A stretch of 64,000 nt of DNA from CADEED01 sp035502995 (GCA_035502995.1 DATJTW010000082.1:8190-72189), one strand, 5' to 3'; shown: positions 17,294 through 28,280, numbered from the stretch's first letter. Made by a program: numbers and translations. The notes: generated by a model from the sequence alone, not told the origin.

Positions 17294-18019
17294 TCAGTCG
17301 CGGCGATTGAATTCGTACAACGCGATGTTCACGGACGATGCGACGTTCAACGACTCGATCGCGCCGGTGCCCGGGATCGTGAACGCGCGCGCGCCCAGCG
17401 CGTCCATGCGCTCCCGCGGCAATCCGCGCGCCTCGTTGCCGAACACGAAGCAGTCGGCCGCGCGGAACTCCGGCGACGTCAGCGGCGCGCCGCCGAGATC
17501 GAGCGCCGCGAGACGGCCATACCGCGAGGGCAGTGATTCGAGCGCCACGTCGCTCTCGAACGGCACGTGGAAGATCGCGCCCATGCTCGCGCGCACCACT
17601 TTCGCGTTGTGCACGTCGACGCTGTCCGGGCTCGCGAGGCAACGGAAATTCCCGAACCAGGCCAGCGTGCGCAGGATGGTGCCGAGGTTGCCCGGGTCCT
17701 GGATCTCGTGCAGCCAGATCGCGCACTCGCCGGCGCGCGGCGCGGCCGGCGCCAGCAGCGGCACGACCGCGGCGATGCCCTGCGGCGCGCGCGTCTCGCT
17801 GATCTGCGCCATGTGCCGCGCGTTGATCACCTGCGTCGGCAGCGAGCTGCGCGGCCCCGCGTATTCGTGCGTCACGTACACCTCGCTGGCGCGCAGCCGC
17901 GCGTCGCGCGCCGCGGCCTTCTCCAGCTCCTGCACGAGGTGCTCGCCCTCGACGAGGAAGTGCCCGAGTTCCTCGCGGAATTTCTTCTGATGCAGCTTCC
18001 TGATGTCGTCGAATTTCAC
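17294..18019 (-). CDS. SpoU/TrmH family RNA 2'-O-methyltransferase
   Basis: The 241-residue protein has an N-terminal RNA 2'-O-ribose methyltransferase substrate-binding domain (KKFREELGHFLVEGEHLVQE). The SPOUT catalytic domain has its three motifs: EIQDPGNLGTILRTLAWFG, FVFGNEARGLPRE and IPGTGAIESLNVASSVNIALYE, which form the knotted SAM site. The exact target (a 23S rRNA or tRNA ribose) cannot be told from sequence. The start is the GTG at 18019, overlapping the stop of the upstream FAD dehydrogenase gene, which implies translational coupling. Reading further upstream would enter the wrong frame of that gene. Confidence 0.88.
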   Translation of the reverse strand: MKFDDIRKLHQKKFREELGHFLVEGEHLVQELEKAAARDARLRASEVYVTHEYAGPRSSLPTQVINARHMAQISETRAPQGIAAVVPLLAPAAPRAGECAIWLHEIQDPGNLGTILRTLAWFGNFRCLASPDSVDVHNAKVVRASMGAIFHVPFESDVALESLPSRYGRLAALDLGGAPLTSPEFRAADCFVFGNEARGLPRERMDALGARAFTIPGTGAIESLNVASSVNIALYEFNRRD

Positions 18020-19632
18020 GCCAGCTCCCGCGCCACCGCTTCCGCCACCTTGATGCCGTCCACGCCCGCGGACAGGATGCCGCCGGCATAACCCGCGCCT
18101 TCGCCGCAGGGATACAGCCCGCGCACGTTGAGACTCTGCAAGGTGTCGGCATCGCGCGTGATGCGCGTCGGCGACGACGTGCGGCTCTCGGTGCCCGTCA
18201 GGATCGCGTCGTCGCGATCGAAGCCGGCGATCTGCCGGCCGAACACCGGCAGCGCTTCGCGGATCGCCTCGATCGCATAGGCCGGCAAGGCATTGGCGAG
18301 ATCGCCGGGTTTCACGCCGGGCTGATACGACGGCTCGACCTCGCCGAACGACGTCGACGCCTGGTTGCGCAGAAAGTCGCCGACGCGTTGCCCCGGTGCG
18401 CAGTAGTCGCCGCCACCGAGCTCGAAGGCTGTCGATTCCAGCGCCTCCTGCAACGCGACGCCGGCCAGTGGGCCGCCGGGAAAATCCTGCGTGGGTTCGA
18501 TGCCGACCACGATGCCCGCATTGGCGTTGCGCTCGTTGCGCGAATACTGGCTCATGCCGTTCGTCACGACGCGGTTCGGCTCCGACGTCGCCGCGACCAC
18601 CATGCCGCCCGGGCACATGCAGAAGCTGTACACCGAGCGACCATTGCCCGCGTGGTGCACGAGTTTGTAGTCGGCGGCACCGAGCTCGGGATGTCCCGCG
18701 AACTTGCCGAGCCGCGCGCGGTCGATCAGCGATTGCGGGTGCTCGATGCGGAAGCCGATCGCGAACGGCTTGGCTTCGAGGAACACGCCGCGCTTCTCGA
18801 GCATGCGCAACGTGTCACGCGAGCTGTGACCCAGCGCGAGCACGACGTGGCGCGTGACGATGCGTTCGCCGCTCTCGAGTACCACGCCCTGCACCTGCCC
18901 GGCTTCGATGTCGAGATCCGTCACCTTGTGTTCGAAACGCACCTCGCCGCCGAGCTGTTCGATCTCCGCGCGCATCTTCTCGACGATGCCCGTGAGACGG
19001 AACGTGCCGATATGCGGCTTGCTGACGTACAGGATCTCGGCCGGCGCGCCGGCGCGGACGAACTCGTGCATCACCTTGCGGCCGTAGAACTTCGGGTCCT
19101 TGATCTGGCTGTACAACTTGCCGTCGGAGAAGAGACCCGCCCCGCCCTCGCCGAACTGCACGTTGGACACCGGGTCGAGCACCTTCCGGCGCCACAGGCC
19201 CCAGGTGTCCTGCGTGCGGCGGCGCACGTCGCGACCGCGCTCGAGGACGATCGGCTTGAAACCCATCTGCGCCAGCAGCAGTGCGGCGAACAAACCGCCC
19301 GGGCCGAAGCCGACGACGACGGGCCGATCCCCCGCCGTGGCCGGCGCGGCAGCGACGGGATGATAGGCAGTGTCCGGCGCCGGACCGATGTTCCGGTCGC
19401 CCGGCCGTCCGCCGGAGAACCGGCGCAACACGGCCGCTTCGTCCGCGACGCGCACATCGACGATGCAAACGAACAGGATGCCGGCGTTCTTCTTGCGGGC
19501 GTCGTAGCTGCGTTTGAACAGCGTCAGCTCGAGCAGGTCGGTGTCGCGGATCCTGAGCCGCTTCACGACGGCGTCGCGCAGGACCTCGGGCGTGTAGTCG
19601 AGCGGCAGCGGCAGCTCGGTGATGCGGATCAA
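18016..19632 (-). CDS. FAD-dependent dehydrogenase (COG2509-type NAD(P)/FAD oxidoreductase)
   Basis: The 538-residue flavoprotein has a small N-terminal domain (IRITELPLPLDYTPEVLRDA, RIRDTDLLELTLFKRSYDAR). A dinucleotide-binding motif GFGPGG lies at about 108-113, with LLAQMGFKPIVLERG. The family motifs VSNVQFGEGGAGLFSDGKL, SFCMCPGGMVVAATSE and a C-terminal FAD contact GLYPCGEGAGYAGGI follow. The physiological substrate of this family is unknown. I chose the TTG at 19632 because AGGA lies seven bases upstream and the family begins with this IRITEL segment; a longer reading would run across the divergent rlmE promoter. It is coupled to the SpoU methyltransferase gene downstream. Confidence 0.88.
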   Translation of the reverse strand: MIRITELPLPLDYTPEVLRDAVVKRLRIRDTDLLELTLFKRSYDARKKNAGILFVCIVDVRVADEAAVLRRFSGGRPGDRNIGPAPDTAYHPVAAAPATAGDRPVVVGFGPGGLFAALLLAQMGFKPIVLERGRDVRRRTQDTWGLWRRKVLDPVSNVQFGEGGAGLFSDGKLYSQIKDPKFYGRKVMHEFVRAGAPAEILYVSKPHIGTFRLTGIVEKMRAEIEQLGGEVRFEHKVTDLDIEAGQVQGVVLESGERIVTRHVVLALGHSSRDTLRMLEKRGVFLEAKPFAIGFRIEHPQSLIDRARLGKFAGHPELGAADYKLVHHAGNGRSVYSFCMCPGGMVVAATSEPNRVVTNGMSQYSRNERNANAGIVVGIEPTQDFPGGPLAGVALQEALESTAFELGGGDYCAPGQRVGDFLRNQASTSFGEVEPSYQPGVKPGDLANALPAYAIEAIREALPVFGRQIAGFDRDDAILTGTESRTSSPTRITRDADTLQSLNVRGLYPCGEGAGYAGGILSAGVDGIKVAEAVARELA

Positions 19633-19680
19633 GATCGCTTCCTGGCCGGTGGCCCCGGCAAAGGTAGAATGCGCGCCATT

Positions 19681-20304
19681 ATGCCCCGGTCCAAGAGCAG
19701 CAACGAATGGCTGCGTCGCCACGTCAACGATCCCTACGTCAAGAAGGCGCAGCTCGAGGGTTACCGCTCGCGCTCCGCGTACAAGCTGATCGAGCTCAAT
19801 GAAAAGGACCGGCTGATCAAGCCCAACATGTTCCTGCTGGACCTGGGTTCCGCGCCCGGCGGTTGGTCGCAGGTGGCGTCGAAGCTGATCGGCCGCAACG
19901 GGCGCGTGCTGGCCACGGACATCCTGCCGATGGAGCCGATCAAGAACGTCGACTTCGTGCAGGGGGATTTCACCGAGCAGGCCGTGGTCGACGAGCTGAT
20001 GGCGAAGCTCGGCGGCGAGAAATTCGATCTGATCATCTCGGACATCGCGCCGAACATCACCGGCATCGATTCCGCGGACCAGGCGTCGTCGATGTATTTC
20101 CTCGAGCTCGCGCTCGACACGGTACGGAAGACGCTGAAGCGCGAGGCGAACTTCGTCGCGAAGATGTTCCAGGGCTCGGGGTCGGATGCCTATCTGAAAG
20201 AGCTGCGCACGTCGTTCGAGAAGGTGCTGACCCGCAAGCCGGGGGCGTCGCGCGCCGAGTCGCGCGAGGTGTTCATCGTGGCGAAGGGATTCAAGGGCGC
20301 TTAG
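19681..20304 (+). CDS. rlmE: 23S rRNA (uridine-2'-O)-methyltransferase RlmE, copy 1
   Basis: RlmE (FtsJ/RrmJ) methylates U2552 in the A-loop of 23S rRNA in the 50S subunit. The 207-residue protein contains the SAM site DLGSAPGGWSQVAS and the full catalytic tetrad Lys35, Asp121, Lys161 and Glu196. These sit at the E. coli positions minus three. It is divergent from the FAD dehydrogenase gene and converges with an exported-protein gene, an unusual location. A second, clearly different rlmE at 43335-43967 occupies the canonical site next to ftsH. Both copies look functional, so one is a paralogue, a transferred gene, or a sign of a mixed assembly. Confidence 0.93.
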   Translation: MPRSKSSNEWLRRHVNDPYVKKAQLEGYRSRSAYKLIELNEKDRLIKPNMFLLDLGSAPGGWSQVASKLIGRNGRVLATDILPMEPIKNVDFVQGDFTEQAVVDELMAKLGGEKFDLIISDIAPNITGIDSADQASSMYFLELALDTVRKTLKREANFVAKMFQGSGSDAYLKELRTSFEKVLTRKPGASRAESREVFIVAKGFKGA

Positions 20305-20322
20305 TCAATCCGCCGGTTTGGT

Positions 20323-21288
20323 TCACCGGGCCCCCTCCGCTGGCGACAGGTCGCGCGCGATGCGGAAGCCGCCATCGTTGCGCCGGCTGTCGGGCGGGAC
20401 GCGGCCGCGCCGGGCGGAGCGGATCTCCGGCGGCGTGTCGTCCCACGAGCCACCACGCACGCGGCGCGATTCACAGCCCGGTTGCTCGAACGCAGTGCCG
20501 GTCGCCGGCAGCGACTCCTGCCAGCAGTCCGCCACGTATTCCCAGACGTTGCCGATCATGTCGTACAGGCCGAACACATTCGCGCGGTAGTGCGCGACGG
20601 GAGCCGTGTACGGCACACCGTCTTCGCAGTGCGGGATACGCAAGGTCGGATCGCCCTTGGCGATCGCCTTCTCGATGAGATCGCGCACGGTGTCGTTCGC
20701 GTGCAGCAGCACGGGATCGGCGACGTTCGCCTGTGCACAGGCTGCGTGTTCGTCGCTGCCCCAGGGGAAGCGCGTCGTGCTGCCGGCACGCGCGGCGTAT
20801 TCCCATTCCGCTTCGCTCGGCAGCCGGTACGGCTTGCCGGTTTTCTTCGCCAGCCAGGCTGCGTAGTCGGCGGCGTCCTGCCAGGCGACGCAGGTCGCGG
20901 GGTGATCGTCGGTTTGTTCGAAGCCGGGATTGCGCCAAGACCCCGCCGGGTTCATGACCGACGTGTCCGGGTTACTGACGTCGATCGGGCTGAATCCGAA
21001 CTGGTAGCAGCCGTGCTCCGGCGGCGGTCGATGCGTCGCCTTCACGAACGCCGCGTACTGCCGGCGCGTGACTTCGGTCGCGCCGATCGCGAAGGGTGCG
21101 ACCACGACGCCGGCGCGCGGACCTTCGGACTTGAGCCGATCCGGCTCGTCGGGCGGCGAGCCCATGGTGAACGTGCCGCCGGGGACGGCGACCATCGACG
21201 GGCAACCGGCGCAGTCGCGAAAGGGCTCGCCTGCGAACGCGGCCGTCGCCATCAATGCGATCGTCCCGATGATTGTTGGAATCCGCAC
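20323..21288 (-). CDS. Exported formylglycine-generating-enzyme (SUMF1) domain protein lacking the catalytic cysteines
   Basis: The 321-residue protein has a Sec signal peptide (MRIPTIIGTIALMATAAFA), then FRDCAGCPSMVAVPGGTFTM and a full FGE-sulfatase/SUMF1 fold (GATEVTRRQYAAF, CVAWQDAADYAAWL, RLPSEAEWEYAARAG, GNVWEYVADCW, RVRGGSWDDTP). In true formylglycine-generating enzymes two cysteines near the C-terminus bind copper. Here that region (GGSWDDTPPEIRSARRGRVP) has none, so formylglycine formation is not expected, and no sulfatase gene is nearby. Structural or binding roles are known for other SUMF1 proteins. I chose the GTG at 21288, four bases after GGAGG. It converges with rlmE copy 1. Confidence 0.84.
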   Translation of the reverse strand: MRIPTIIGTIALMATAAFAGEPFRDCAGCPSMVAVPGGTFTMGSPPDEPDRLKSEGPRAGVVVAPFAIGATEVTRRQYAAFVKATHRPPPEHGCYQFGFSPIDVSNPDTSVMNPAGSWRNPGFEQTDDHPATCVAWQDAADYAAWLAKKTGKPYRLPSEAEWEYAARAGSTTRFPWGSDEHAACAQANVADPVLLHANDTVRDLIEKAIAKGDPTLRIPHCEDGVPYTAPVAHYRANVFGLYDMIGNVWEYVADCWQESLPATGTAFEQPGCESRRVRGGSWDDTPPEIRSARRGRVPPDSRRNDGGFRIARDLSPAEGAR

Positions 21289-21464
21289 ATCGCCTCCGGA
21301 AACACCCTCACGGACGTGAGGCAGCATCGCGCTCCCACGCGGCGCGCAGGTTAACACCCGAGTGGGTCCGTGTAGTTAGTACCGGATCCGGGACAACCAG
21401 GCGTCGTGCGGCGGGACGAAGGCCGGGCGCGCCAGCCGGAGGAGAATCGCCTCGATCGGACGAC

Positions 21465-22448
21465 TCAGGGCTCGGCGGAACGCGAATCCGCCGGACAGCG
21501 TGCGAGCCGCGTCATCGCCGCCCGCAACGTGGCGCGAGCGTCGGCGTTTTTCTGATGCGCGAGCTGCATCAGCGAGCGGCCACGTGCGGCTTCTTCCGCC
21601 AGCAGGTATCCGACGTAGTACCCGACACGCGGCGGCAGGCCCGACAACGGCGGACCGCTCGAGAACAACGCCGCGTAATCGGCCGCATCCGTCGACTCGA
21701 GCCGCGACGACACCGCGCAGATCGCCGCGCGCCGATTCGCGTCGACCTCGGCGCGCAGCGGCCGCGGGCTGGTCAGCAACAGCTCCGCGTCGCTCGCGCC
21801 CGGGTTCAGCCGCTGTGCGGCGAGCGTGGCCAGGCCTTCCGACCACAGCGCGCACCACATCTGCTCGCACTCGGCGAAGAACTGCGCGTGGTAGACGTGG
21901 AACAACTCGTGGTGGAAGAACGGCCGTTCGTTCGCGAAGTCGTGCAGTTGGGCGATGACGTCCGCGCCGAACATCAGCCGCGTGTGACCGGCGACCGGCC
22001 GCGTGCCGCCGTCGAACTCGCCGAGGCTGTGGACGAGGTAGATGGGCCCGATCGGGCGGACGTCGGGAAACGTGCGCGCGAAGCTTGCGTGCGCCGGGGC
22101 CAGTAGTTTGGTGAAGTCGGCGGTGGTGGCGGTGAAGCGGGCGCGGATCGCCGGGAACCTGTCGAACGAATCGCGGATCGCGGTGTCGTACTGCTCCGCC
22201 GTCATCCAGCCGACGCGCCGGGCGTTGAAGAATCCCGGCAGCAGGCCGTCGAAGCGCGACTTGAACGCGGCGACGCGTTCGGCCGGCGGCAGCGCCTGCG
22301 TCTCGTCCCAGAACGCGATGTATGGAGTAGCGAGGTCGACCAACTCGTACGGTTCGGCGTGCGCCGACGCACACAGCAGGCAGAGCAGGCCCGAGCCGAG
22401 CGCCATCCGAAACGAAAAACCCCGGCGCGTGGCCGGGGTTCTGCGCAT
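21465..22448 (-). CDS. Exported HExxH putative zinc metallopeptidase-like protein, possible Tat substrate
   Basis: The protein (327 residues from the ATG at 22448) has a zinc-binding motif HELFH at 180-184. A likely third ligand is Glu204 in SEGLATLAA, 20 residues on, a gluzincin-type arrangement. I do not recognise the exact family. The N-terminus reads TRRGFSF followed by a hydrophobic stretch MALGSGLLCLLCASAHA, close to a twin-arginine signal. This RR region is encoded by the terminator hairpin at 22418-22440. A start at ATG 22406 would avoid the hairpin but leaves a signal peptide without positive charge. Neither start has a clear Shine-Dalgarno. It lies downstream of a small lipoprotein gene. 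Confidence 0.65.
   Translation of the reverse strand: MRRTPATRRGFSFRMALGSGLLCLLCASAHAEPYELVDLATPYIAFWDETQALPPAERVAAFKSRFDGLLPGFFNARRVGWMTAEQYDTAIRDSFDRFPAIRARFTATTADFTKLLAPAHASFARTFPDVRPIGPIYLVHSLGEFDGGTRPVAGHTRLMFGADVIAQLHDFANERPFFHHELFHVYHAQFFAECEQMWCALWSEGLATLAAQRLNPGASDAELLLTSPRPLRAEVDANRRAAICAVSSRLESTDAADYAALFSSGPPLSGLPPRVGYYVGYLLAEEAARGRSLMQLAHQKNADARATLRAAMTRLARCPADSRSAEP
22415..22440 (-). terminator. Terminator hairpin after the lipoprotein gene, overlapping the next gene's start region
   Basis: On the minus strand AACCCCGGC-CACGC-GCCGGGGTT runs into TTTTCGTTT. The 9-bp stem and T-tract are typical of an intrinsic terminator. It lies 30 bp after the stop of the lipoprotein gene. Confidence 0.75.
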
Positions 22449-22470
22449 CGTCAGCGAGAACACGCGATGT

Positions 22471-22782
22471 TCACCCGATCGACGACGGGGTGCCGATGAC
22501 GGCGGGCTGCACGGCGTTGCGGTTCCGCTCGTAGTTCTCGACCTGCAGACGAAGCTGCTGTTCGGAGATGCACTGCGAATACGGCATGCTGCGCGTCGCG
22601 GGCTTCCGGCAGTAGATCGTCTGGCCCTGGTACTCGAACTTGTCGTAGTGCTTGGCGGTGAGCTGGAATTTCTTCTCGGCCAGCGTCATCGAGGTTTTCG
22701 ACGCGGGCTGCGACGTGCAGGCGGCAATCGAGAGTGCGCCCGCGACGAGCAGGACAGAACGAAAAACGTGGACGGTCGCCAT
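22471..22782 (-). CDS. Small predicted lipoprotein of unknown function
   Basis: The 103-residue product has a lipoprotein signal peptide (MATVHVFRSVLLVAGALSIAAC) with a lipobox SIAAC, so the mature protein should begin with a lipidated Cys22. The remainder (FEYQGQTIYCRKPATRSMPY, QCISEQQLRLQVENYERN) contains two further cysteines that could form a disulfide in the periplasm. I do not recognise the family. The ATG at 22782 is chosen because the signal peptide starts there; upstream residues would spoil it. It lies between the initiator tRNA gene and a terminator. Confidence 0.68.
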   Translation of the reverse strand: MATVHVFRSVLLVAGALSIAACTSQPASKTSMTLAEKKFQLTAKHYDKFEYQGQTIYCRKPATRSMPYSQCISEQQLRLQVENYERNRNAVQPAVIGTPSSIG

Positions 22783-22949
22783 GACTTTCACCCTGAGAAC
22801 GGCTGCGGGTGACGCGAATGTACTCCGGCCCACGCGATTCTTGGATAGGGAGCGCCACAGGGCGGGCGAATACGACGGCCGGGGCGAGATCGTGATCCGG
22901 CCCCGCGCAGCTCATGGGGGGCCTAACCGGCTGACACTGCTGATTAAGT

Positions 22950-23026
22950 TGGTAGCGGGGGCAGGATTTGAACCTGCGACCTTCGGGTTATGAGCCCGAC
23001 GAGCTGCCAGACTGCTCCACCCCGCA
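22950..23026 (-). tRNA. Initiator tRNA-fMet (CAT)
   Basis: The 77-nt tRNA has anticodon CAT at 22990-22992 and encodes its own CCA. The anticodon stem carries three consecutive G-C pairs next to the loop (GGG/CCC). Position 1 does not pair with position 72 (T and T), both marks of an initiator tRNA. It follows nuoN on the same strand. In many gammaproteobacteria this gene sits directly before rimP; here about 10 kb of other genes separate them. Confidence 0.95.
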
Positions 23027-23156
23027 ACCGATCCCCTTCAGCGAAGGGGCGCGCATTCTCGGTGAAGAACACGCGCTTTGCAAACCCATTTCAGTCGGCG
23101 CTCAACCCGTTGATTGTCCGTCGCCACGGGGTCGAATCAGGCCCCCGCTACGACGC

Positions 23157-24620
23157 TCAGCCGATCACCCGCGCGCACAGCTGGATCAACGCATTCGGCG
23201 CCACGCCCAGCGCGAACACGGCCAGGCCGTTCAGCGCCAGCACCGCCCTCACCCCGAATCCGCTCGACGCACCCGCCGGCAGATCGCCCGGCGCGTCGAA
23301 GAACATGAGTTTGACGATGCGCAGGTAGTAGAACGCGCCGATCACCGACACCACGACGGCAGTGATGATCAGGTACAGGTGATCCGTCAGCCACAGCGCC
23401 TGCAGGATGTTGAACTTCGCCCAGAAGCCGATGAACGGCGGGATGCCGGCGGTCGAGAACATCAACGCCATCATCACGTACGCGAGCATGGGGTCGCGCT
23501 TCGACAGGCCCTTGAACTGGTCGAGATCCTCGACCTCGAAACCCGCGCGGCTCGCGAGCACCAGCACGCCGAACGAGCCCAGCGTCATCAGCACGTACGC
23601 GACCGTGTAGTACAGCGCGGCCTCGTAGCCTTCCGCCGTGCCGGCGACGAAGCCGAGCAGGATGAAGCCGACGTTGCCGATCGCGGAGTACGCCAGCATG
23701 CGCTTGAGATTGCTCTGCGCGATCGCGACCACGTTGCCGAACACCATCGACAACACCGCGAGCGGCGCGAGCATGCTCTGCCACGCCTCGCCGACGCTGC
23801 CCATGCCATGCGCGAGCAGGCGGAACGCGAACGCAAACGACGCGATCTTCGGCACGGTGGACAGGAACAAAGTCACACCGGTGGGCGCGCCGTGATAGAC
23901 GTCCGGCAGCCACATGTGGAACGGCACGGCGCCGAACTTGAACGCGACCGCGACGACGAGGAACACGAGACCGAGGATCACGCCGAGGCTCGGCATGCCG
24001 CTCGCCTTCTCGGCGAGCACGTCGAGGTTCAGCGTGCCGTTCAATCCGTAGATCAGCGACATGCCGTACAACAACATGCCGGACGCGATGGCGCCGAGCA
24101 CGAAGTACTTCATCGCGGATTCGGCGGCGATGCCGGAATCGCGGTCGAACGCGACCATTGCATACAGCGACAGCGACATCAGCTCGATGCCGATGTACAC
24201 GGTCAGCAGGCTGTTGGCCGAGATCAGCACGAAGATGCCGAGCAGCGCGGTCAGCGCCAGCACGTAGTACTCGCCGCGCATCATGCCGCGGCGCTCGAGG
24301 TACTCGCGCGAATACAGCAGCGCGATGGCGATCGACGTGAACGCGAACAGCTTCAGCAGCACGGCCAGCGGATCCGCCACGTACGTCTCGCTGAACAGCA
24401 GCAGGCGGCCGGGGACGTTCGCGTAGTGCGCGGTCAGGAAGGCGCCGACCACGAGGATCACGAGCGTCAGCGTCGGCGTGAGCCGGCGGTTCTTGTCGCC
24501 GAAGAACACGTCGACCAGCAGCAGCAGGCAGATCGCGCCGGTGAGGTACATCTCCGGCAACGCCGGCAGCACGTCGGTCCAGGTCAGGTTGGGAATCGCG
24601 AGTTCGGGATTGGGGCTCAT
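23157..24620 (-). CDS. nuoN: NADH-quinone oxidoreductase subunit N
   Basis: NuoN is one of three antiporter-like proton-pumping subunits in the membrane arm of respiratory complex I. The 487-residue protein has about 14 hydrophobic helices and the proton-translocation signature region, including KYFVLGAIASGMLLYG, FKFGAVPFHMWLPDVYHGAP (conserved Lys and His) and LKRMLAYSAIGNVGF. The ATG at 24620 overlaps the nuoM stop codon (ATGA), so translation is coupled. It is the last gene of the nuo operon. Confidence 0.96.
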   Translation of the reverse strand: MSPNPELAIPNLTWTDVLPALPEMYLTGAICLLLLVDVFFGDKNRRLTPTLTLVILVVGAFLTAHYANVPGRLLLFSETYVADPLAVLLKLFAFTSIAIALLYSREYLERRGMMRGEYYVLALTALLGIFVLISANSLLTVYIGIELMSLSLYAMVAFDRDSGIAAESAMKYFVLGAIASGMLLYGMSLIYGLNGTLNLDVLAEKASGMPSLGVILGLVFLVVAVAFKFGAVPFHMWLPDVYHGAPTGVTLFLSTVPKIASFAFAFRLLAHGMGSVGEAWQSMLAPLAVLSMVFGNVVAIAQSNLKRMLAYSAIGNVGFILLGFVAGTAEGYEAALYYTVAYVLMTLGSFGVLVLASRAGFEVEDLDQFKGLSKRDPMLAYVMMALMFSTAGIPPFIGFWAKFNILQALWLTDHLYLIITAVVVSVIGAFYYLRIVKLMFFDAPGDLPAGASSGFGVRAVLALNGLAVFALGVAPNALIQLCARVIG

Positions 24621-26131
24621 AACGGCAACTTGCTCGCGGCGATCTGCTGGACGAGATGCTGGACGGTCGCCTGCGTGACCTCGAGCAACGGTGCGGGCCA
24701 CAGGCCCATGGCGAGCACGGCGATGGCGAGCACGGCGAGGATGACGAACTCACGCGCGTTGAGATCGGTGAGCTCGGCGACGTGATGGTTGGCGACCTCG
24801 CCGAAGATCACGCGCTTCACCAGCCACAACGTGTACGCGGCGCCGAGGATCAGCGTCATGCCGCCCAGGAACGCGTACCAGAAGTTGGCCTTGAACGACG
24901 CGATGATGACGAGGAACTCGCCGACGAAGCCGGACGTGCCCGGCAGGCCCGCGTTCGCCAGCGCGAACAGCACCATGAACGCGGCGAACTTCGGCATCGT
25001 GTTGATGACGCCGCCGTACGCGCTGATCTCGCGCGAGTGCACGCGGTCGTACATGACGCCGACGCAGAGGAACAGCGCGCCGGAGATCAGGCCGTGCGAG
25101 ATCATCTGCACGATCGCGCCGTCGATACCCATGCCCGCGCCGTCGACCTTGCCGGTGGCCGCGACGATGTCGAACAACAGGAACGAACCCAGCGTGACGA
25201 AGCCCATGTGCGCGATCGACGAGTACGCGATCAGCTTCTTCATGTCAGTCTGCACCAGCGCGACGAAGCCGATGTAGACCACGGCGATCAGCGAGAGACC
25301 GATCAGCAGCCAGTCGAGCTCACGCGCGCCGTCCGGCGTGATCGGCAGGCTGAAGCGCAGGAAACCGTAGCCGCCCATCTTCAGCATGATGGCCGCCAGG
25401 ACCACGGAGCCGCCGGTCGGCGCCTCGACGTGCGCGTCCGGCAACCACGTGTGCACCGGCACCATCGGGATCTTGACGGCGAAGGCCAGCAGGAACGCGA
25501 TGAAGATCCAGCGCTGCTCGACCGCCGTCAACGGCAGGTTCTGGAACGCGACGATGCTGAAGTCGCCGGTCTTCAGGAGCATGTAGATCAGCGCGACCAG
25601 CATGAACACGCTGCCGAGGAACGTGTACAGGAAGAACTTCAGCGTCGCGTACACGCGCCGCGGGCCGCCCCAAACGCCGATGATCAGGAACATCGGGATG
25701 AGCATCGCTTCCCAGAAGAAGTAGAACAGCAGGCCGTCGAGCGCGGAGAACACGCCGATCATCAGGCCTTCCATGATCAGGAACGCAGCGTAGTACTGCG
25801 CCGGGCGCGTTTCGATCACCGTCCACGCGGCGACGACCACCGGGATCGTGATGAACGTGGTCAGCAGGATCAGCGGCAGCGAGATGCCGTCGACGCCGAG
25901 ATAGTAGTTCGAGTGGAATGACGGGATCCACGGCAGCTTCTCGACGAACTGGAACGCGAACTGCGTGCTGTCGAAGCCGGTGTACAGCGGCAGCGACGCG
26001 CCGAAGACGATGACCGCCGTGGCCATGGCCACCCAGCGCCCCGCCCCGATCGCGCGGTCGCCCATGATCAGCACGACGAGACCGCCCGCGATGGGCAGCC
26101 AGGTCAGAAGCGATAAAAGTCCAAACCCCAT
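24617..26131 (-). CDS. nuoM: NADH-quinone oxidoreductase subunit M
   Basis: NuoM is an antiporter-like proton-pumping subunit of complex I. The 504-residue multi-span protein contains the family landmarks YYLGVDGISLPLILLTTF, EAMLIPMFLIIGVWGG, FAVKIPMVPVHTWLPDAHVE (functional Lys) and DMKKLIAYSSIAHMGFVTLG. Glu near LIMEGLMIGVF is the conserved key glutamate helix region. It lies 27 bp after nuoL and overlaps nuoN by four bases. Confidence 0.97.
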   Translation of the reverse strand: MGFGLLSLLTWLPIAGGLVVLIMGDRAIGAGRWVAMATAVIVFGASLPLYTGFDSTQFAFQFVEKLPWIPSFHSNYYLGVDGISLPLILLTTFITIPVVVAAWTVIETRPAQYYAAFLIMEGLMIGVFSALDGLLFYFFWEAMLIPMFLIIGVWGGPRRVYATLKFFLYTFLGSVFMLVALIYMLLKTGDFSIVAFQNLPLTAVEQRWIFIAFLLAFAVKIPMVPVHTWLPDAHVEAPTGGSVVLAAIMLKMGGYGFLRFSLPITPDGARELDWLLIGLSLIAVVYIGFVALVQTDMKKLIAYSSIAHMGFVTLGSFLLFDIVAATGKVDGAGMGIDGAIVQMISHGLISGALFLCVGVMYDRVHSREISAYGGVINTMPKFAAFMVLFALANAGLPGTSGFVGEFLVIIASFKANFWYAFLGGMTLILGAAYTLWLVKRVIFGEVANHHVAELTDLNAREFVILAVLAIAVLAMGLWPAPLLEVTQATVQHLVQQIAASKLPL

Positions 26132-26158
26132 GGGATTCCGTTCTTCTTGTTCAGCTGG

Positions 26159-28276
<2,118 letters not shown>

Positions 28277-28280
28277 GCGC

